Shown here one piece after another: positions 1 through 6,720 of a DNA stretch of 9,349 bases; position 1 is the first letter of the stretch, and every line of letters starts with the position of its first letter. The position numbers were made by a program, and so were the translations under genes. The stretch comes from Candidatus Latescibacterota bacterium (GTDB taxonomy: Bacteria; Latescibacterota; MVCY01), in assembly GCA_030669445.1 (NCBI GenBank), contig DAOVDP010000035.1, positions 1-9,349 on the forward strand, in the 5' to 3' direction. The notes beneath the pieces are model-generated. The model was not told where the DNA came from. It was given only the letters and a program-made list of their open reading frames with translations, and did not search any database.

Positions 1-362
1 AGATATTGGGAACCAGAAAGATCATCGGCATCTCAGCAAGCAATCTTGAACAGGCAATTCAGGCCTACCAGGAAGGAGCTGATTACCTGGGGGTAGGACC
101 AGTTTATTTGAACAAGACCGTCACCGCAGTGAAGCCGGATGCAACACAGGCCACCGGTTTAGAGCTAATTTCTCAGGTTAGGAAAGTGGTCGAAATACCG
201 GTCATAGCCATCGGGGGGATAAACAGGGAAAATGCCGCCCAGGTGCTCAGAGCCGGGGCAGACGGGATAGCCATAGTCTGGGCGGTGTTCGCCTCCCTTG
301 ACCCCCAAAAAGCGGCCGAAGAGCTGACAACAATATGTAAACAAGAGGGTAAACAGAAATGA
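1..362 (+). CDS. thiE: Thiamine-phosphate synthase, C-terminal part (5' end outside the window)
   Basis: ThiE joins hydroxymethylpyrimidine pyrophosphate to thiazole phosphate to give thiamine phosphate in the cytoplasm. The reading frame is open from base 3, and codons before the first possible TTG start (base 6) still look like ThiE, so the start lies upstream. About 119 of the usual ~210 residues are visible: the end of a TIM barrel with IIGISAS, GADYLGVGP, the IPVIAIGGI strand and GADGIAIV. The stop overlaps the ATG of thiD (ATGA), which implies translational coupling in one operon. Odd points: the loop after GVGP reads YLNKT and then TAVKPD instead of the usual PTxTK, and is a few residues long. 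A Trp also follows GIAIV where Ser is usual. Both places contact phosphate in known ThiE enzymes, so activity is likely but not certain. The family call is firm. Confidence 0.9.
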   Translation, partial: ILGTRKIIGISASNLEQAIQAYQEGADYLGVGPVYLNKTVTAVKPDATQATGLELISQVRKVVEIPVIAIGGINRENAAQVLRAGADGIAIVWAVFASLDPQKAAEELTTICKQEGKQK

Positions 363-1150
363 AAAGGGCACTGACCATCGCTGGCTCAGACCCCTGTGGA
401 GGGGCAGGTATTCAGGCAGATTTAAAAACCTTTTGGGGGTTCGGGGTCTATGGACTTTCTGTTATCACCTCGGTAACCGCCCAGAATACTGCCGGGGTCT
501 GGGCACTCCATCCTCTCCCGGCTCGATTCGTTGCTCGCCAGATAGACACAATCCTCTCAGATATAGAACTTCAGGCTGTCAAGACGGGTATGCTCCACCG
601 TCGTTCTATTGTGAAGGTAGTCGGCCAGTGTCTGAAGAGATACAAAGTTCAAAACCTGGTAGTAGATCCGGTAATGACTGCCACCAGCGGCGCCACTCTT
701 CTTGAACCCCAGGCGGTAGAACTGCTGAAGACAGAATTGATCCCCTTAGCTAAGGTAGTGACTCCCAATCTCTTTGAAGCCCAGATCTTAGCAGGCACAA
801 AACCGGTAGAGACCTTAGACGGGATGAAAAGAGCAGCGGAAAGCCTCTGGGAACTGGGACCAGAATTTGTCTTAGTTAAGGGAGGCCACCTGGAGGATCA
901 GGCGGTGGATATCCTATTTGACGGAAACAGATTCAGGGAGTTCAGGGCGGAAAAGGTCTCCCCAGGGATTCACGGCACAGGATGCGTTTTCTCTGCCGCC
1001 ATAACTGCTGGCTTGTCTCAAGGATGGGATGTTCCAGAGGCAGTTAAGAAAGCCAAGGAGTTCATCACTCAGGCCTTCGGTTCTTCTATCAAGCTGGGAA
1101 AGGGGCAGCGAGTCACCAACATCAATCCCCAATCAGCTCTCCGACGGTGA
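359..1150 (+). CDS. thiD: Hydroxymethylpyrimidine / phosphomethylpyrimidine kinase
   Basis: ThiD phosphorylates 4-amino-5-hydroxymethyl-2-methylpyrimidine twice to make the pyrophosphate that ThiE uses. The protein has 263 residues, normal for the family, with a ribokinase-like fold. The N-terminal signature [20 protein letters not shown] (residues 4-23) is present. So are AQNT (41-44) and KTGML (75-79), typical of the substrate pocket, and DPVM (103-106). VTPNLFEA (134-141) and LVKGGH (172-177) follow, and HGTGC (205-209) supplies the anion hole and the catalytic cysteine. The start overlaps the thiE stop by 4 bp, and no separate ribosome-binding site is needed. The last 18 bp overlap the 3' end of recA on the other strand. 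No independent terminator is visible. There is no fusion to ThiE: both are separate proteins. Confidence 0.96.
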   Translation: MKRALTIAGSDPCGGAGIQADLKTFWGFGVYGLSVITSVTAQNTAGVWALHPLPARFVARQIDTILSDIELQAVKTGMLHRRSIVKVVGQCLKRYKVQNLVVDPVMTATSGATLLEPQAVELLKTELIPLAKVVTPNLFEAQILAGTKPVETLDGMKRAAESLWELGPEFVLVKGGHLEDQAVDILFDGNRFREFRAEKVSPGIHGTGCVFSAAITAGLSQGWDVPEAVKKAKEFITQAFGSSIKLGKGQRVTNINPQSALRR

Positions 1151-2161
1151 TGGTTGTGCCTTTGGAGCAAGTCCCAACGTTTCCCTCACCTTTGCCTCAA
1201 TCTGGGCTGTGATCTTTGGATTCTCTTTCAGGAATACCTTGGTATTCTCACGCCCCTGTCCCAGTCTCTCTTTTTCGTAAGCGAACCAGGTGCCGCTTTT
1301 CTGAACGATGTTATGTTCAACGGCTATATCCAGTAAATCGCCTTCTTTAGAGATTCCTTCTCCGTAGATAATATCAAATTCCGCCATTCTAAAAGGCGGT
1401 GCCATCTTGTTTTTTACCGTCTTCACCCTGGTTCTATTGCCCAACACTTGGTCTCCACTCTTGATAGCTCCAATGCGTCTGATATCCAGCCGCACAGATG
1501 AATAGAACTTTAGGGCCCGCCCGCCCGTGGTGGTTTCGGGATTGCCAAATTGAAGTCCCCCGATCTTCATCCGAATCTGATTGGTGAAGATTACAGAAGT
1601 ACGCGACTTATCTATAGAGCCACAGAGTTTCCTCAGTGCCTGGGACATCAATCGTGCCTGTAGTCCCATATGGGAGTCTCCCATTTCCCCTTCTAACTCC
1701 GCTCTGGGCACCAATGCAGCCACCGAGTCGATGGCGATTACATCCAATGCCCCGCTGCGAACTAGTGTATCGGTGATCTCCAGCGCTTCTTCGCCATAGT
1801 TGGGCTGGGAGATAAGCAGGTTGTCCACATCTACACCCAATTTCTTGGCATAGATTGGATCCAGGGCGTGCTCGGCGTCAATGAAGGCGGCGATGCCGTC
1901 TTTTTTCTGCGCCTCGGCAATTATGTGAAGCACTAAGGTGGTTTTGCCTGATGCCTCTGGGCCAAATATCTCGATCACCCTGCCTCTGGGGACTCCCCCA
2001 ATGCCTAAGGCGGCATCCAGAGTAAGCGACCCGGTGGAGATGATTTCAGCCTTCACCCGAAATCGCTCGTCCCCCAACCTCATTATAGATCCAGTGCCAA
2101 ACTGCTTTTCTATCTGCGACACTGCCAGCTCTGCCGCTTTTAGTTTCTCGTCATTGGCCAT
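1133..2161 (-). CDS. recA: Recombinase RecA
   Basis: RecA is the ATP-dependent strand-exchange protein for homologous recombination and SOS induction. From the ATG chosen here it has 342 residues, normal length. Visible: [10 protein letters not shown] near residue 25, Walker A GPEASGKT (67-74), the Walker B strand [10 protein letters not shown] (141-150), L1 [10 protein letters not shown] (157-166), and L2 ending in [10 protein letters not shown]. The basic C-terminal domain follows, with GIGGVPRGR and YGEGIS also matching the family. The in-frame GTG at 2170 would leave only 1 nt after the GGAG motif, while ATG 2161 has a 10-nt spacer, so 2161 is preferred. L2 reads [10 protein letters not shown] against the usual MKIGVMFGN, one residue longer. 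The upstream gap of 228 bp holds palindromes but no recognisable LexA box. No recX follows: the 3' end converges on thiD. Confidence 0.98.
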   Translation of the reverse strand: MANDEKLKAAELAVSQIEKQFGTGSIMRLGDERFRVKAEIISTGSLTLDAALGIGGVPRGRVIEIFGPEASGKTTLVLHIIAEAQKKDGIAAFIDAEHALDPIYAKKLGVDVDNLLISQPNYGEEALEITDTLVRSGALDVIAIDSVAALVPRAELEGEMGDSHMGLQARLMSQALRKLCGSIDKSRTSVIFTNQIRMKIGGLQFGNPETTTGGRALKFYSSVRLDIRRIGAIKSGDQVLGNRTRVKTVKNKMAPPFRMAEFDIIYGEGISKEGDLLDIAVEHNIVQKSGTWFAYEKERLGQGRENTKVFLKENPKITAQIEAKVRETLGLAPKAQPSPSES

Positions 2162-2171
2162 TTTTGTCACT

Positions 2172-2177
2172 CTCCTT
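2172..2177 (-). promoter_or_regulatory. Ribosome-binding site deciding the recA start
   Basis: On the minus strand AAGGAG lies 10 nt before ATG 2161 and only 1 nt before the alternative in-frame GTG at 2170. The spacing favours the ATG. Confidence 0.7.
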
Positions 2178-2204
2178 TTCCAAATGGTTTGTGATTTTTA
2201 GTGA

Positions 2205-2224
2205 TATTCGGAAAACACCGAATA
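2205..2224. repeat. Short inverted repeat upstream of recA
   Basis: TATTCGG and CCGAATA form perfect 7-bp arms around AAAACA. A further CCGAA lies exactly 20 bp after the CCGAA of the right arm (2238-2242). The motif ACACCGAA also occurs in the element upstream of pyrC. It may be an operator in the recA leader or a remnant of the same dispersed repeat. No known regulator site is recognised. Confidence 0.5.
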
Positions 2225-2280
2225 AATACCCAAACAGCCGAAAAAGTAATCGTGCAGTTCAAATGCAGCCTATTCTCTCA

Positions 2281-2342
2281 GTAGCCGAGCTTTCCAAAGC
2301 TCGCTCTGAGCAGCTGCTGCGAAGTTTGGAAACTTCGGCTAC
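2281..2342. repeat. Nested palindromic element between thpR and recA
   Basis: The arms 2281-2303 and 2320-2342 are inverted copies, 19 of 23 bases matching, around a 16-bp centre containing the palindrome GCAGCTGC. Each arm is itself a palindrome: CGAGCTTT-CC-AAAGCTCG on the left and CGAAGTTT-GG-AAACTTCG on the right. The four differences between arms fall in two pairs that keep each small hairpin paired. That points to selection on, or copying of, a folded form. The element lies in the transcribed gap if thpR and recA are co-transcribed. There is no T-run, so it is not a classical terminator. No target-site duplication is visible. Confidence 0.8.
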
Positions 2343-2389
2343 AGGCCAGTTCAACGGTCAAGAGACACGACTAATCTTGCGGATTTGGA

Positions 2390-2956
2390 TCAAAAAAACC
2401 GGCAAATCCCCAGAGGAGTGTAGACTGCCCCGGTGGGCCTTAGATCACTCCCCATCACCACGACCTGTTCCACCTCTATCTTTTCGGACTCGAATTCTGT
2501 CTTCTCCAGTTTTGAAACAAGCCCACCGATACCCCTCTGGGATCTCACCCTTCCGATGGTTAAATGGGGTGAAAATTCGCGCTCTTCTCGAGTAAAACCT
2601 CGCTGAGACAGCCTTTCTTCTAATCCTCTCTGGATTTTTCCCAGACTGTCTGACCCTTCCGCGACTCCAATCCAGATGACTCGAGGGCGCTTAAAGTTAG
2701 GAAAGACACCCAGTCCAGAAAAGGAGAGGATGAATGGTTCTATCCCTTGAACCGCCTCTTGGGTTGCCTCTACCACATCATCAATGCGGGCCGCCTGCAC
2801 ATCTCCCAGGAATTTCAGCGTCAAGTGGAGGTTTTCAGGTTTAACCCAACCTACCTTTGCCCCCTCTTTTCGCAGGGGCTGCTCCAGCCGGGCTATCTGT
2901 TCTCTCACCGAATCGGTGAGCTCCACGGCAATAAATATGCGGATGAGATCCGCCAT
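2390..2956 (-). CDS. thpR: RNA 2',3'-cyclic phosphodiesterase (2'-5' RNA ligase family)
   Basis: ThpR belongs to the 2H phosphoesterases, which open 2',3'-cyclic phosphate ends of RNA and in vitro join 2'-5' linked tRNA halves. It is cytoplasmic. The 188 residues are normal length. The two catalytic HxTx motifs are both present: HLTL (44-47) in the usual context ENLHLTLKFLG, and HLTI (131-134) after FSP. The N-terminal IRIFIAVEL strand and GVFPNFKRPRVIW are also family-typical. It starts 21 bp after the pyrC stop, with AAGGA 10 nt before the ATG, so it probably shares the pyrC transcript. In many bacteria thpR lies beside recA, as here, though the gap to recA is 228 bp and filled with palindromes. 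The family is secure. The in vivo RNA substrate is not known. Confidence 0.95.
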   Translation of the reverse strand: MADLIRIFIAVELTDSVREQIARLEQPLRKEGAKVGWVKPENLHLTLKFLGDVQAARIDDVVEATQEAVQGIEPFILSFSGLGVFPNFKRPRVIWIGVAEGSDSLGKIQRGLEERLSQRGFTREEREFSPHLTIGRVRSQRGIGGLVSKLEKTEFESEKIEVEQVVVMGSDLRPTGAVYTPLGICRFF

Positions 2957-2977
2957 GTTAAATTATTCCTTAAAGTA

Positions 2978-4279
2978 TTAATTAACTGAAGGGTAATAGC
3001 AATCGATTGCCTGCTCTTCCACCACTGTCACCACTGCCCGCCCTTTCAATTTCCAGCCCTGAAAGGGTGAATTTCGGGATTTAGACTTGAACTTACTGAT
3101 CTCTACTTTCCATTCCAGTTCGGGGTCGATAATGGTGAGATTGGCTTTCTGCCCTACCTTTATCTCTCCTCCCTTAATCCCCAAGATCCTTGCCGGATTG
3201 GTTGACATCAGGGTCACTGCTTCCGACAGTGAGATGATCCCCGGGGTTACCAAATGGGTTAGGACAAGTCCCAGGGTAGTTTCCAGCCCGATGATCCCGA
3301 ACGGGGCCTGAGAGAAGGGGGCAGCCTTCTCCCCAACTGTGTGAGGGGCGTGGTCTGAGGCTATTACATCGATAGTTCCGTCTGTTAGGCCTTCTTTGAT
3401 AGCCGCCACATCTTCTGGGGTACGCAAGGGAGGATTCATCTTGGCGTTTGTTCCCGACAGCCGCACTTGTTCCTCGGTTAGGGTGAAATAGTGTGGAGCA
3501 GTCTCCGCAGTTATCTTTACTCCTCTTCTTTTGGCCTGGCGGACTGATTCCACCGCCCCGGCGGTGCTTATGTGGGCAATGTGAAGTCTGGCTCCCACAT
3601 ATTCAGCTAAGGCAATGTCCCGGGCCACGCCGACATACTCGGCAATCGATGGAATGCCCTTAAGTCCCAGTGCAGCAGAGACCTCGCCTTCGTTCATTTG
3701 ACCGCCCTGAGTCAGTGTCTTCTCCTCGGCATGGGAGATGAGCAGGGCAGCCAGTTGTTTTGCCATCTTTAGAGCGGAGAGCATCAATTGGGGATTGCCT
3801 ACTGGATCACCGTCATCAGAGAAGGCAACGGCACCGGCCTCCAGAAGTCGGGACATATCAGAGAGTTGCTCTCCCGTTCGGCCCTTGGTAATGGCAGCAA
3901 TAGGATAAACTCTCGCCTTAGCCTCCTGACCCTGGGAAATTATCCATCTCACAAGTTCAGGGGTATCCACAGGAGGCTGAGTGTTGGGCATACAGGCTAA
4001 GGCGGTGAACCCTCCGGCGGCGGCTGCTTCACACCCTGACAGAATTGTCTCTTTGGCCTCTCCACCGGGCTGGCGCAGGTGTACATGCATATCTATCAGC
4101 CCGGGAAAAACGACCTTGCCTTCCGCCTCGATCACCCTGATGTTCTCCAAATTCCGGGGCCTGGGTTCTTCAACCCTGCTTATTTTCCCCTCTTCGATCA
4201 GGATATCTGCTACCCGATCCACAAGGTTGGCGGGGCCAATTATCCTGGCTCCCCTGATCAATAACCTTCTGTTGCCCAT
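2978..4279 (-). CDS. pyrC: Dihydroorotase, type I
   Basis: PyrC closes N-carbamoyl-aspartate to dihydroorotate, step three of de novo pyrimidine synthesis. It is a zinc amidohydrolase. The 433 residues fit the long type I form. Visible: DMHVHLRQPG (63-72) with the first metal histidines, MPNT (97-100), FSDDGDPV (153-160) with the metal-bridging Asp typical of type I, HAEE (183-186), HIAHIST (233-239), SDHAPHT (308-314), and the late NSPFQGW (403-409). The frame is open to a GTG at 4333, but those 18 extra codons lie in repeat DNA and are unlike the family. ATG 4279 begins the usual MGNRRLLIRGARI. Its GGAGG is 15 nt upstream, slightly far. It sits 119 bp after pyrB and 21 bp before thpR. Confidence 0.96.
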   Translation of the reverse strand: MGNRRLLIRGARIIGPANLVDRVADILIEEGKISRVEEPRPRNLENIRVIEAEGKVVFPGLIDMHVHLRQPGGEAKETILSGCEAAAAGGFTALACMPNTQPPVDTPELVRWIISQGQEAKARVYPIAAITKGRTGEQLSDMSRLLEAGAVAFSDDGDPVGNPQLMLSALKMAKQLAALLISHAEEKTLTQGGQMNEGEVSAALGLKGIPSIAEYVGVARDIALAEYVGARLHIAHISTAGAVESVRQAKRRGVKITAETAPHYFTLTEEQVRLSGTNAKMNPPLRTPEDVAAIKEGLTDGTIDVIASDHAPHTVGEKAAPFSQAPFGIIGLETTLGLVLTHLVTPGIISLSEAVTLMSTNPARILGIKGGEIKVGQKANLTIIDPELEWKVEISKFKSKSRNSPFQGWKLKGRAVVTVVEEQAIDCYYPSVN

Positions 4280-4308
4280 CTTGTTTTGAGCCCACCTCCG
4301 GAAAATTG

Positions 4309-4385
4309 AACACTGAAAAACACCGAAAGGCACTGAAATTATATTAGATTATTTTTTCGGTTATTTCGGTGTTCATTCGGTGTTT
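4309..4385. repeat. Phased CACYGAA inverted array between pyrB and pyrC
   Basis: Three copies of CACTGAA/CACCGAA/CACTGAA begin at 4311, 4321 and 4331, exactly 10 bp apart. They face three inverted TTCGG boxes at 4356, 4365 and 4376 (spacing 9 and 11 bp), the last two extended to TTCGGTG. The centre is AT-rich. Helical phasing suggests protein binding on one face, while the overall shape also fits a dispersed inverted-repeat element. It occupies most of the 119-bp gap upstream of the pyrC start. Confidence 0.7.
4338..4343 (-). promoter_or_regulatory. Possible -10 box for pyrC
   Basis: A perfect TATAAT on the minus strand lies in the centre of the phased array, about 60 bp before the pyrC ATG. 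No -35 match sits 16-18 bp upstream (AAATAA at 17), so a promoter would need an activator, or the box is a chance match in AT-rich DNA. Confidence 0.3.
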
Positions 4386-4398
4386 CCCAAATTTGGGT

Positions 4399-5322
4399 TT
4401 ATCCCAGTAAGACCATCTTTAGAAGCGCCATTCTGGTGTAAAGGCCGTTCTTAGCTTGGCGGAAATAGGCGGCTCGAGGATCGGCATCCACCTCCGGCCT
4501 GATTTCGTCCACTCGGGGCAGAGGGTGCATAATGATAGCGTCTTTTCTCATAATATCCAATATGCTTTTGTCTATTATGTACTGGCCTTTGGCCTTTTCG
4601 TAATCCTCTGTCCTATCGCCGAATCGCTCTTTCTGGATGCGAGTTTGGTAGATTACATCCACCTTAGGAGCTACCGCCTTAAGGTCGCTCTCTTCAGCGA
4701 AGCTGACATTGTGTTCCCTTAGGTAGTCCTTGATGTCCTCTTTCATCTTCACCACTTCTGGGGCCACGAAATAGATCTTCACATCATTGTATTTAGCTAA
4801 AAGATAACAGAGAGAGCGCACTGTTCGCCCGTTGGCCAGGTCTCCCACCATAGCGATGGAGAATCCCACTAAATGGTCTATCTCCTTTTCTATGGTGTAA
4901 AGGTCCAGCAGAGACTGGGTAGGATGCTGACCTGGGCCGTCGCCAGCGTTGATTATGGGAACACTGGAAACACTGGCTGCCCTTTCGGCGGCACCGCTTT
5001 CGTAGTGGCGCAGCACAATCACATCGGCGTAGCTGTCCACTATCCGCACAGTGTCTTCTAAGGCTTCTCCCTTGGCAGCAGAGGAGAATTCTCTGGCATT
5101 TTCGGTAGTTATCACTTCCCCACCCAGTTTTCGCATAGCCGACTCGAAAGAGAGTCGTGTCCTGGTCGACGGCTCATAGAAAACAGTCGCCATTATCTTG
5201 CGCTGCAACATATCAGAACCGCCCTGTTTCACTATCTTCTCCATCTCTTTGGCGGTGGAGAAAACCTCCGCCAGTATGTCCCGGTTGAATTGCTGGGCTC
5301 GGATGATGTGAGAGAGTCTCAT
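4399..5322 (-). CDS. pyrB: Aspartate carbamoyltransferase, catalytic chain
   Basis: PyrB condenses carbamoyl phosphate with aspartate, the committed step of pyrimidine synthesis. Its product is the PyrC substrate. The 307 residues are normal. The carbamoyl-phosphate site FYEPSTRTRLSFE (48-60), with STRTR at 52-56, is intact. So are the lobe-bridging Ser/Lys loop FSSAAKGE (79-86), DGPGQHPTQSLLDLYT (128-143) with HPTQ, and the aspartate-site HPLPRVDEI (266-274). The last motif separates it from ornithine carbamoyltransferase. AAAGGAGG stands 4 nt before the ATG. No regulatory chain (pyrI) and no PyrR-type attenuator is visible nearby, so control is unclear. It is the first gene of the minus-strand pyrB-pyrC-thpR-recA run. 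A 345-bp repeat-filled gap separates it from the upstream kinase. Confidence 0.98.
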   Translation of the reverse strand: MRLSHIIRAQQFNRDILAEVFSTAKEMEKIVKQGGSDMLQRKIMATVFYEPSTRTRLSFESAMRKLGGEVITTENAREFSSAAKGEALEDTVRIVDSYADVIVLRHYESGAAERAASVSSVPIINAGDGPGQHPTQSLLDLYTIEKEIDHLVGFSIAMVGDLANGRTVRSLCYLLAKYNDVKIYFVAPEVVKMKEDIKDYLREHNVSFAEESDLKAVAPKVDVIYQTRIQKERFGDRTEDYEKAKGQYIIDKSILDIMRKDAIIMHPLPRVDEIRPEVDADPRAAYFRQAKNGLYTRMALLKMVLLG

Positions 5323-5410
5323 TTTGCCTCCTTTCTCAGATAAGGATTGAACCCTCGATCTTAAGTTTTTATGTCAAGTTCTTGCGCTGAAAAACAAACT
5401 GTGCTGCGTT

Positions 5411-5565
5411 AAAATTCGAAATCCGAAATACGAAATTTGAAACAATATCGAAATTCAAAACAGCCCAAACCTGAGCCACTATCCGTAAAAACCTCTTGGC
5501 TTAGGACATTGGGATTTCGGTCATTGGAATTTGTTTCGGGTTTCGATATTCGAATTTCGGATTTT
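5411..5565. repeat. Long imperfect inverted repeat rich in CGAAAT units
   Basis: The left arm (about 5411-5468) is built from near-tandem 7-8 bp units such as TTCGAAAT, CCGAAAT and ACGAAAT. The right arm (about 5509-5565) is its imperfect inverse with TTTCGG and TTTCGAT units, around a 40-bp centre. Similar CGAAAT-rich foldback sequences are, from memory, frequent dispersed repeats in uncultivated bacterial genomes. No coding potential, transposase or target duplication is seen. It lies upstream of pyrB and directly next to a second palindrome. Confidence 0.75.
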
Positions 5566-5572
5566 CTTACCG

Positions 5573-5663
5573 GCCCCGTAGGGACAGAACATTGTTCTGT
5601 CCCTACTTCGTCCCTCGTCGGTCTGTGGCGGACGGACAGAACAATGTTCTGTCCCTACGGGGC
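5573..5663. repeat. Perfect 30-bp inverted repeat with palindromic arms
   Basis: The arms 5573-5602 and 5634-5663 match without mismatch around a 31-bp centre. The left side also contains a perfect smaller palindrome (5578-5591 pairing with 5593-5606, built on GTAGGGACAGAACA) with one central base. The right arm carries the same core with 10-bp pairing. It can therefore fold either as one long stem or as two hairpins. It begins 5 bp after the kinase stop, so the kinase transcript would end in or run through it. No T-run follows on the minus strand, so a simple intrinsic terminator is unlikely. Confidence 0.88.
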
Positions 5664-5667
5664 TATC

Positions 5668-6621
5668 TCAAAGTGCCCGGGCAAGAAAGACTTTGTCCGG
5701 ATAATTCTCCCTTCCGGGTGCGGTTAGGCTGAGGGCGGCGGCTTTGTTCGCGAGGAAGGCACAGACCTCCAGGGGTTTCTCTAATAATAGCCCAGCCAAA
5801 AATCCGGCGTCAAATACATCTCCAGCCCCTGTCTTGTCCACCACCTCTGTTTGCTCTGCCGGGGTCTGAATTTCCTGTTCTGTAGAGAGGATATAGGAGC
5901 CCTGTTCCGCCAATTTACACGCCACCACTTCTGGGCCGTATTCCAGTAGCTTTCGGCAGCCGGTTTTATGGTGCTCTCCCGTCAGAAGTTCAACCTCTTT
6001 TGGAGTTAGAAAAACCACGAAACTGCGCCTCAGAAACGGCAGAAGCTGCTCGAGACCCCTTCGGGCATAAAATTCCCCTGGATCGAAACTGACCTTCAAT
6101 CCAGGGGGAATATTTTCAATTACCCTCCGTTGAACACAAAAGGGAGTATCTCCGGCAAAAGAACTTAGGTGAAGAAAGCGGGTGTTAGCGATGTATTCCA
6201 TATCCACTTCGTTGTAGGTCAAGCAGTCATTGCTGTGAGGAAAGATCAACAGTGCCCTTTCACCGCTTTCGCTCAATAAGGAGATACACACGCCTGTTTG
6301 TTTCCCCTTTCGAACCTTATTGGTGTCAACTCCTTTCAAACTTTTGAGAAGAAAACTCCCCTCAGGATCATTCCCTATTTTCCCCACATATCCAGTATCA
6401 AAACCCATTTGGGAAAGGGCAACTATAGTATTAGCAGCAGAGCCACCACCGCTTTTATCCTCAAGTTTACCTACTTTCCTGACTAATTGCAGAATAGACT
6501 CAAGTTGCTCAGTCTCTCCCAGAACTTCAATACCAGGTTGGATATTTCCTGGGAACAAATCCTCTGGTACTCGGTAGATTAAGTCGAGATTTAACGCCCC
6601 TAAGCCTACAACATCTTTCAT
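5668..6621 (-). CDS. PfkB-family carbohydrate (or nucleoside) kinase
   Basis: This is a ribokinase-superfamily enzyme that transfers phosphate from ATP to a sugar or nucleoside hydroxyl. The substrate is not identifiable. It has 317 residues from the chosen ATG. Visible: the N-terminal strand VVGLGALNLDLI (about 4-15), the first PfkB signature with GGGSAANT (58-65) and the following GYVGKIGNDPEG, and VSFDPGEFYA. TPKEVELL is the segment before the nucleotide site. The second signature DKTGAGDVFDAGF (262-274) has the anion-hole GAGD and catalytic Asp268. ATG 6621 has GGAG 5 nt upstream. The GTG two codons earlier would overlap that site. A near-consensus promoter precedes it. The NagB-like gene upstream suggests an amino sugar or its relative as substrate, but adenosine or ribose is equally possible from sequence alone. 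Confidence 0.88.
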   Translation of the reverse strand: MKDVVGLGALNLDLIYRVPEDLFPGNIQPGIEVLGETEQLESILQLVRKVGKLEDKSGGGSAANTIVALSQMGFDTGYVGKIGNDPEGSFLLKSLKGVDTNKVRKGKQTGVCISLLSESGERALLIFPHSNDCLTYNEVDMEYIANTRFLHLSSFAGDTPFCVQRRVIENIPPGLKVSFDPGEFYARRGLEQLLPFLRRSFVVFLTPKEVELLTGEHHKTGCRKLLEYGPEVVACKLAEQGSYILSTEQEIQTPAEQTEVVDKTGAGDVFDAGFLAGLLLEKPLEVCAFLANKAAALSLTAPGRENYPDKVFLARAL

Positions 6622-6626
6622 CCCCA

Positions 6627-6630
6627 CTCC
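6627..6630 (-). promoter_or_regulatory. Ribosome-binding site deciding the kinase start
   Basis: GGAG on the minus strand ends 5 nt before ATG 6621. The in-frame GTG at 6627 uses the last G of this motif, so it cannot be served by it. Confidence 0.6.
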
Positions 6631-6670
6631 GCAATTAGAGGAGTCACGAGTTGGCTGTACAGAGAATATC

Positions 6671-6686
6671 GAGGGCTGAAGCCCTC
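6671..6686. repeat. Hairpin in the leader of the kinase gene
   Basis: GAGGGCT and AGCCCTC are perfect 7-bp arms around GA, which can fold as a 6-bp stem with a TTCA tetraloop on the minus strand. It lies between the predicted promoter (6721-6749) and the kinase start, so it would sit in the 5' leader. No T-run follows. It may be a small dispersed palindrome rather than an attenuator. Confidence 0.55.
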
Positions 6687-6720
6687 TCCCACAACGTCGC
6701 CTTGTCAGTGTGCTCGATTA

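Noticed and set aside
2171..2389. LexA-type SOS box in front of recA
   Set aside because: I looked for CTGT-N8-ACAG and GAAC-N4-GTTC patterns on both strands and found none convincing.
2381..2409. GGATTTG...CAAATCC inverted repeat with a 7-base A/T run at the thpR end, as a terminator
   Set aside because: The homopolymer lies in the loop and inside the coding region rather than after the stem, and the 7-bp arms with a 15-bp loop are likely chance.
2164..2595. 143-codon plus-strand reading frame
   Set aside because: It lies over the palindromic gap and antisense to thpR, has no family resemblance, and the thpR frame carries both HxTx motifs.
5372..5377. Perfect TTGACA on the minus strand upstream of pyrB
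   Set aside because: No -10 match at 15-19 bp spacing (GGGTTC at 17), so I do not call a promoter there.
5411..5468. Short regularly repeated CGAAAT units as a possible CRISPR array
   Set aside because: The units are 7-8 bp with no spacers and are mirrored in an inverted arm. This is a foldback repeat.
5437..5727. 96-codon plus-strand reading frame in the repeat region
   Set aside because: It is made almost entirely of inverted-repeat DNA read through, plus the antisense end of the kinase gene.
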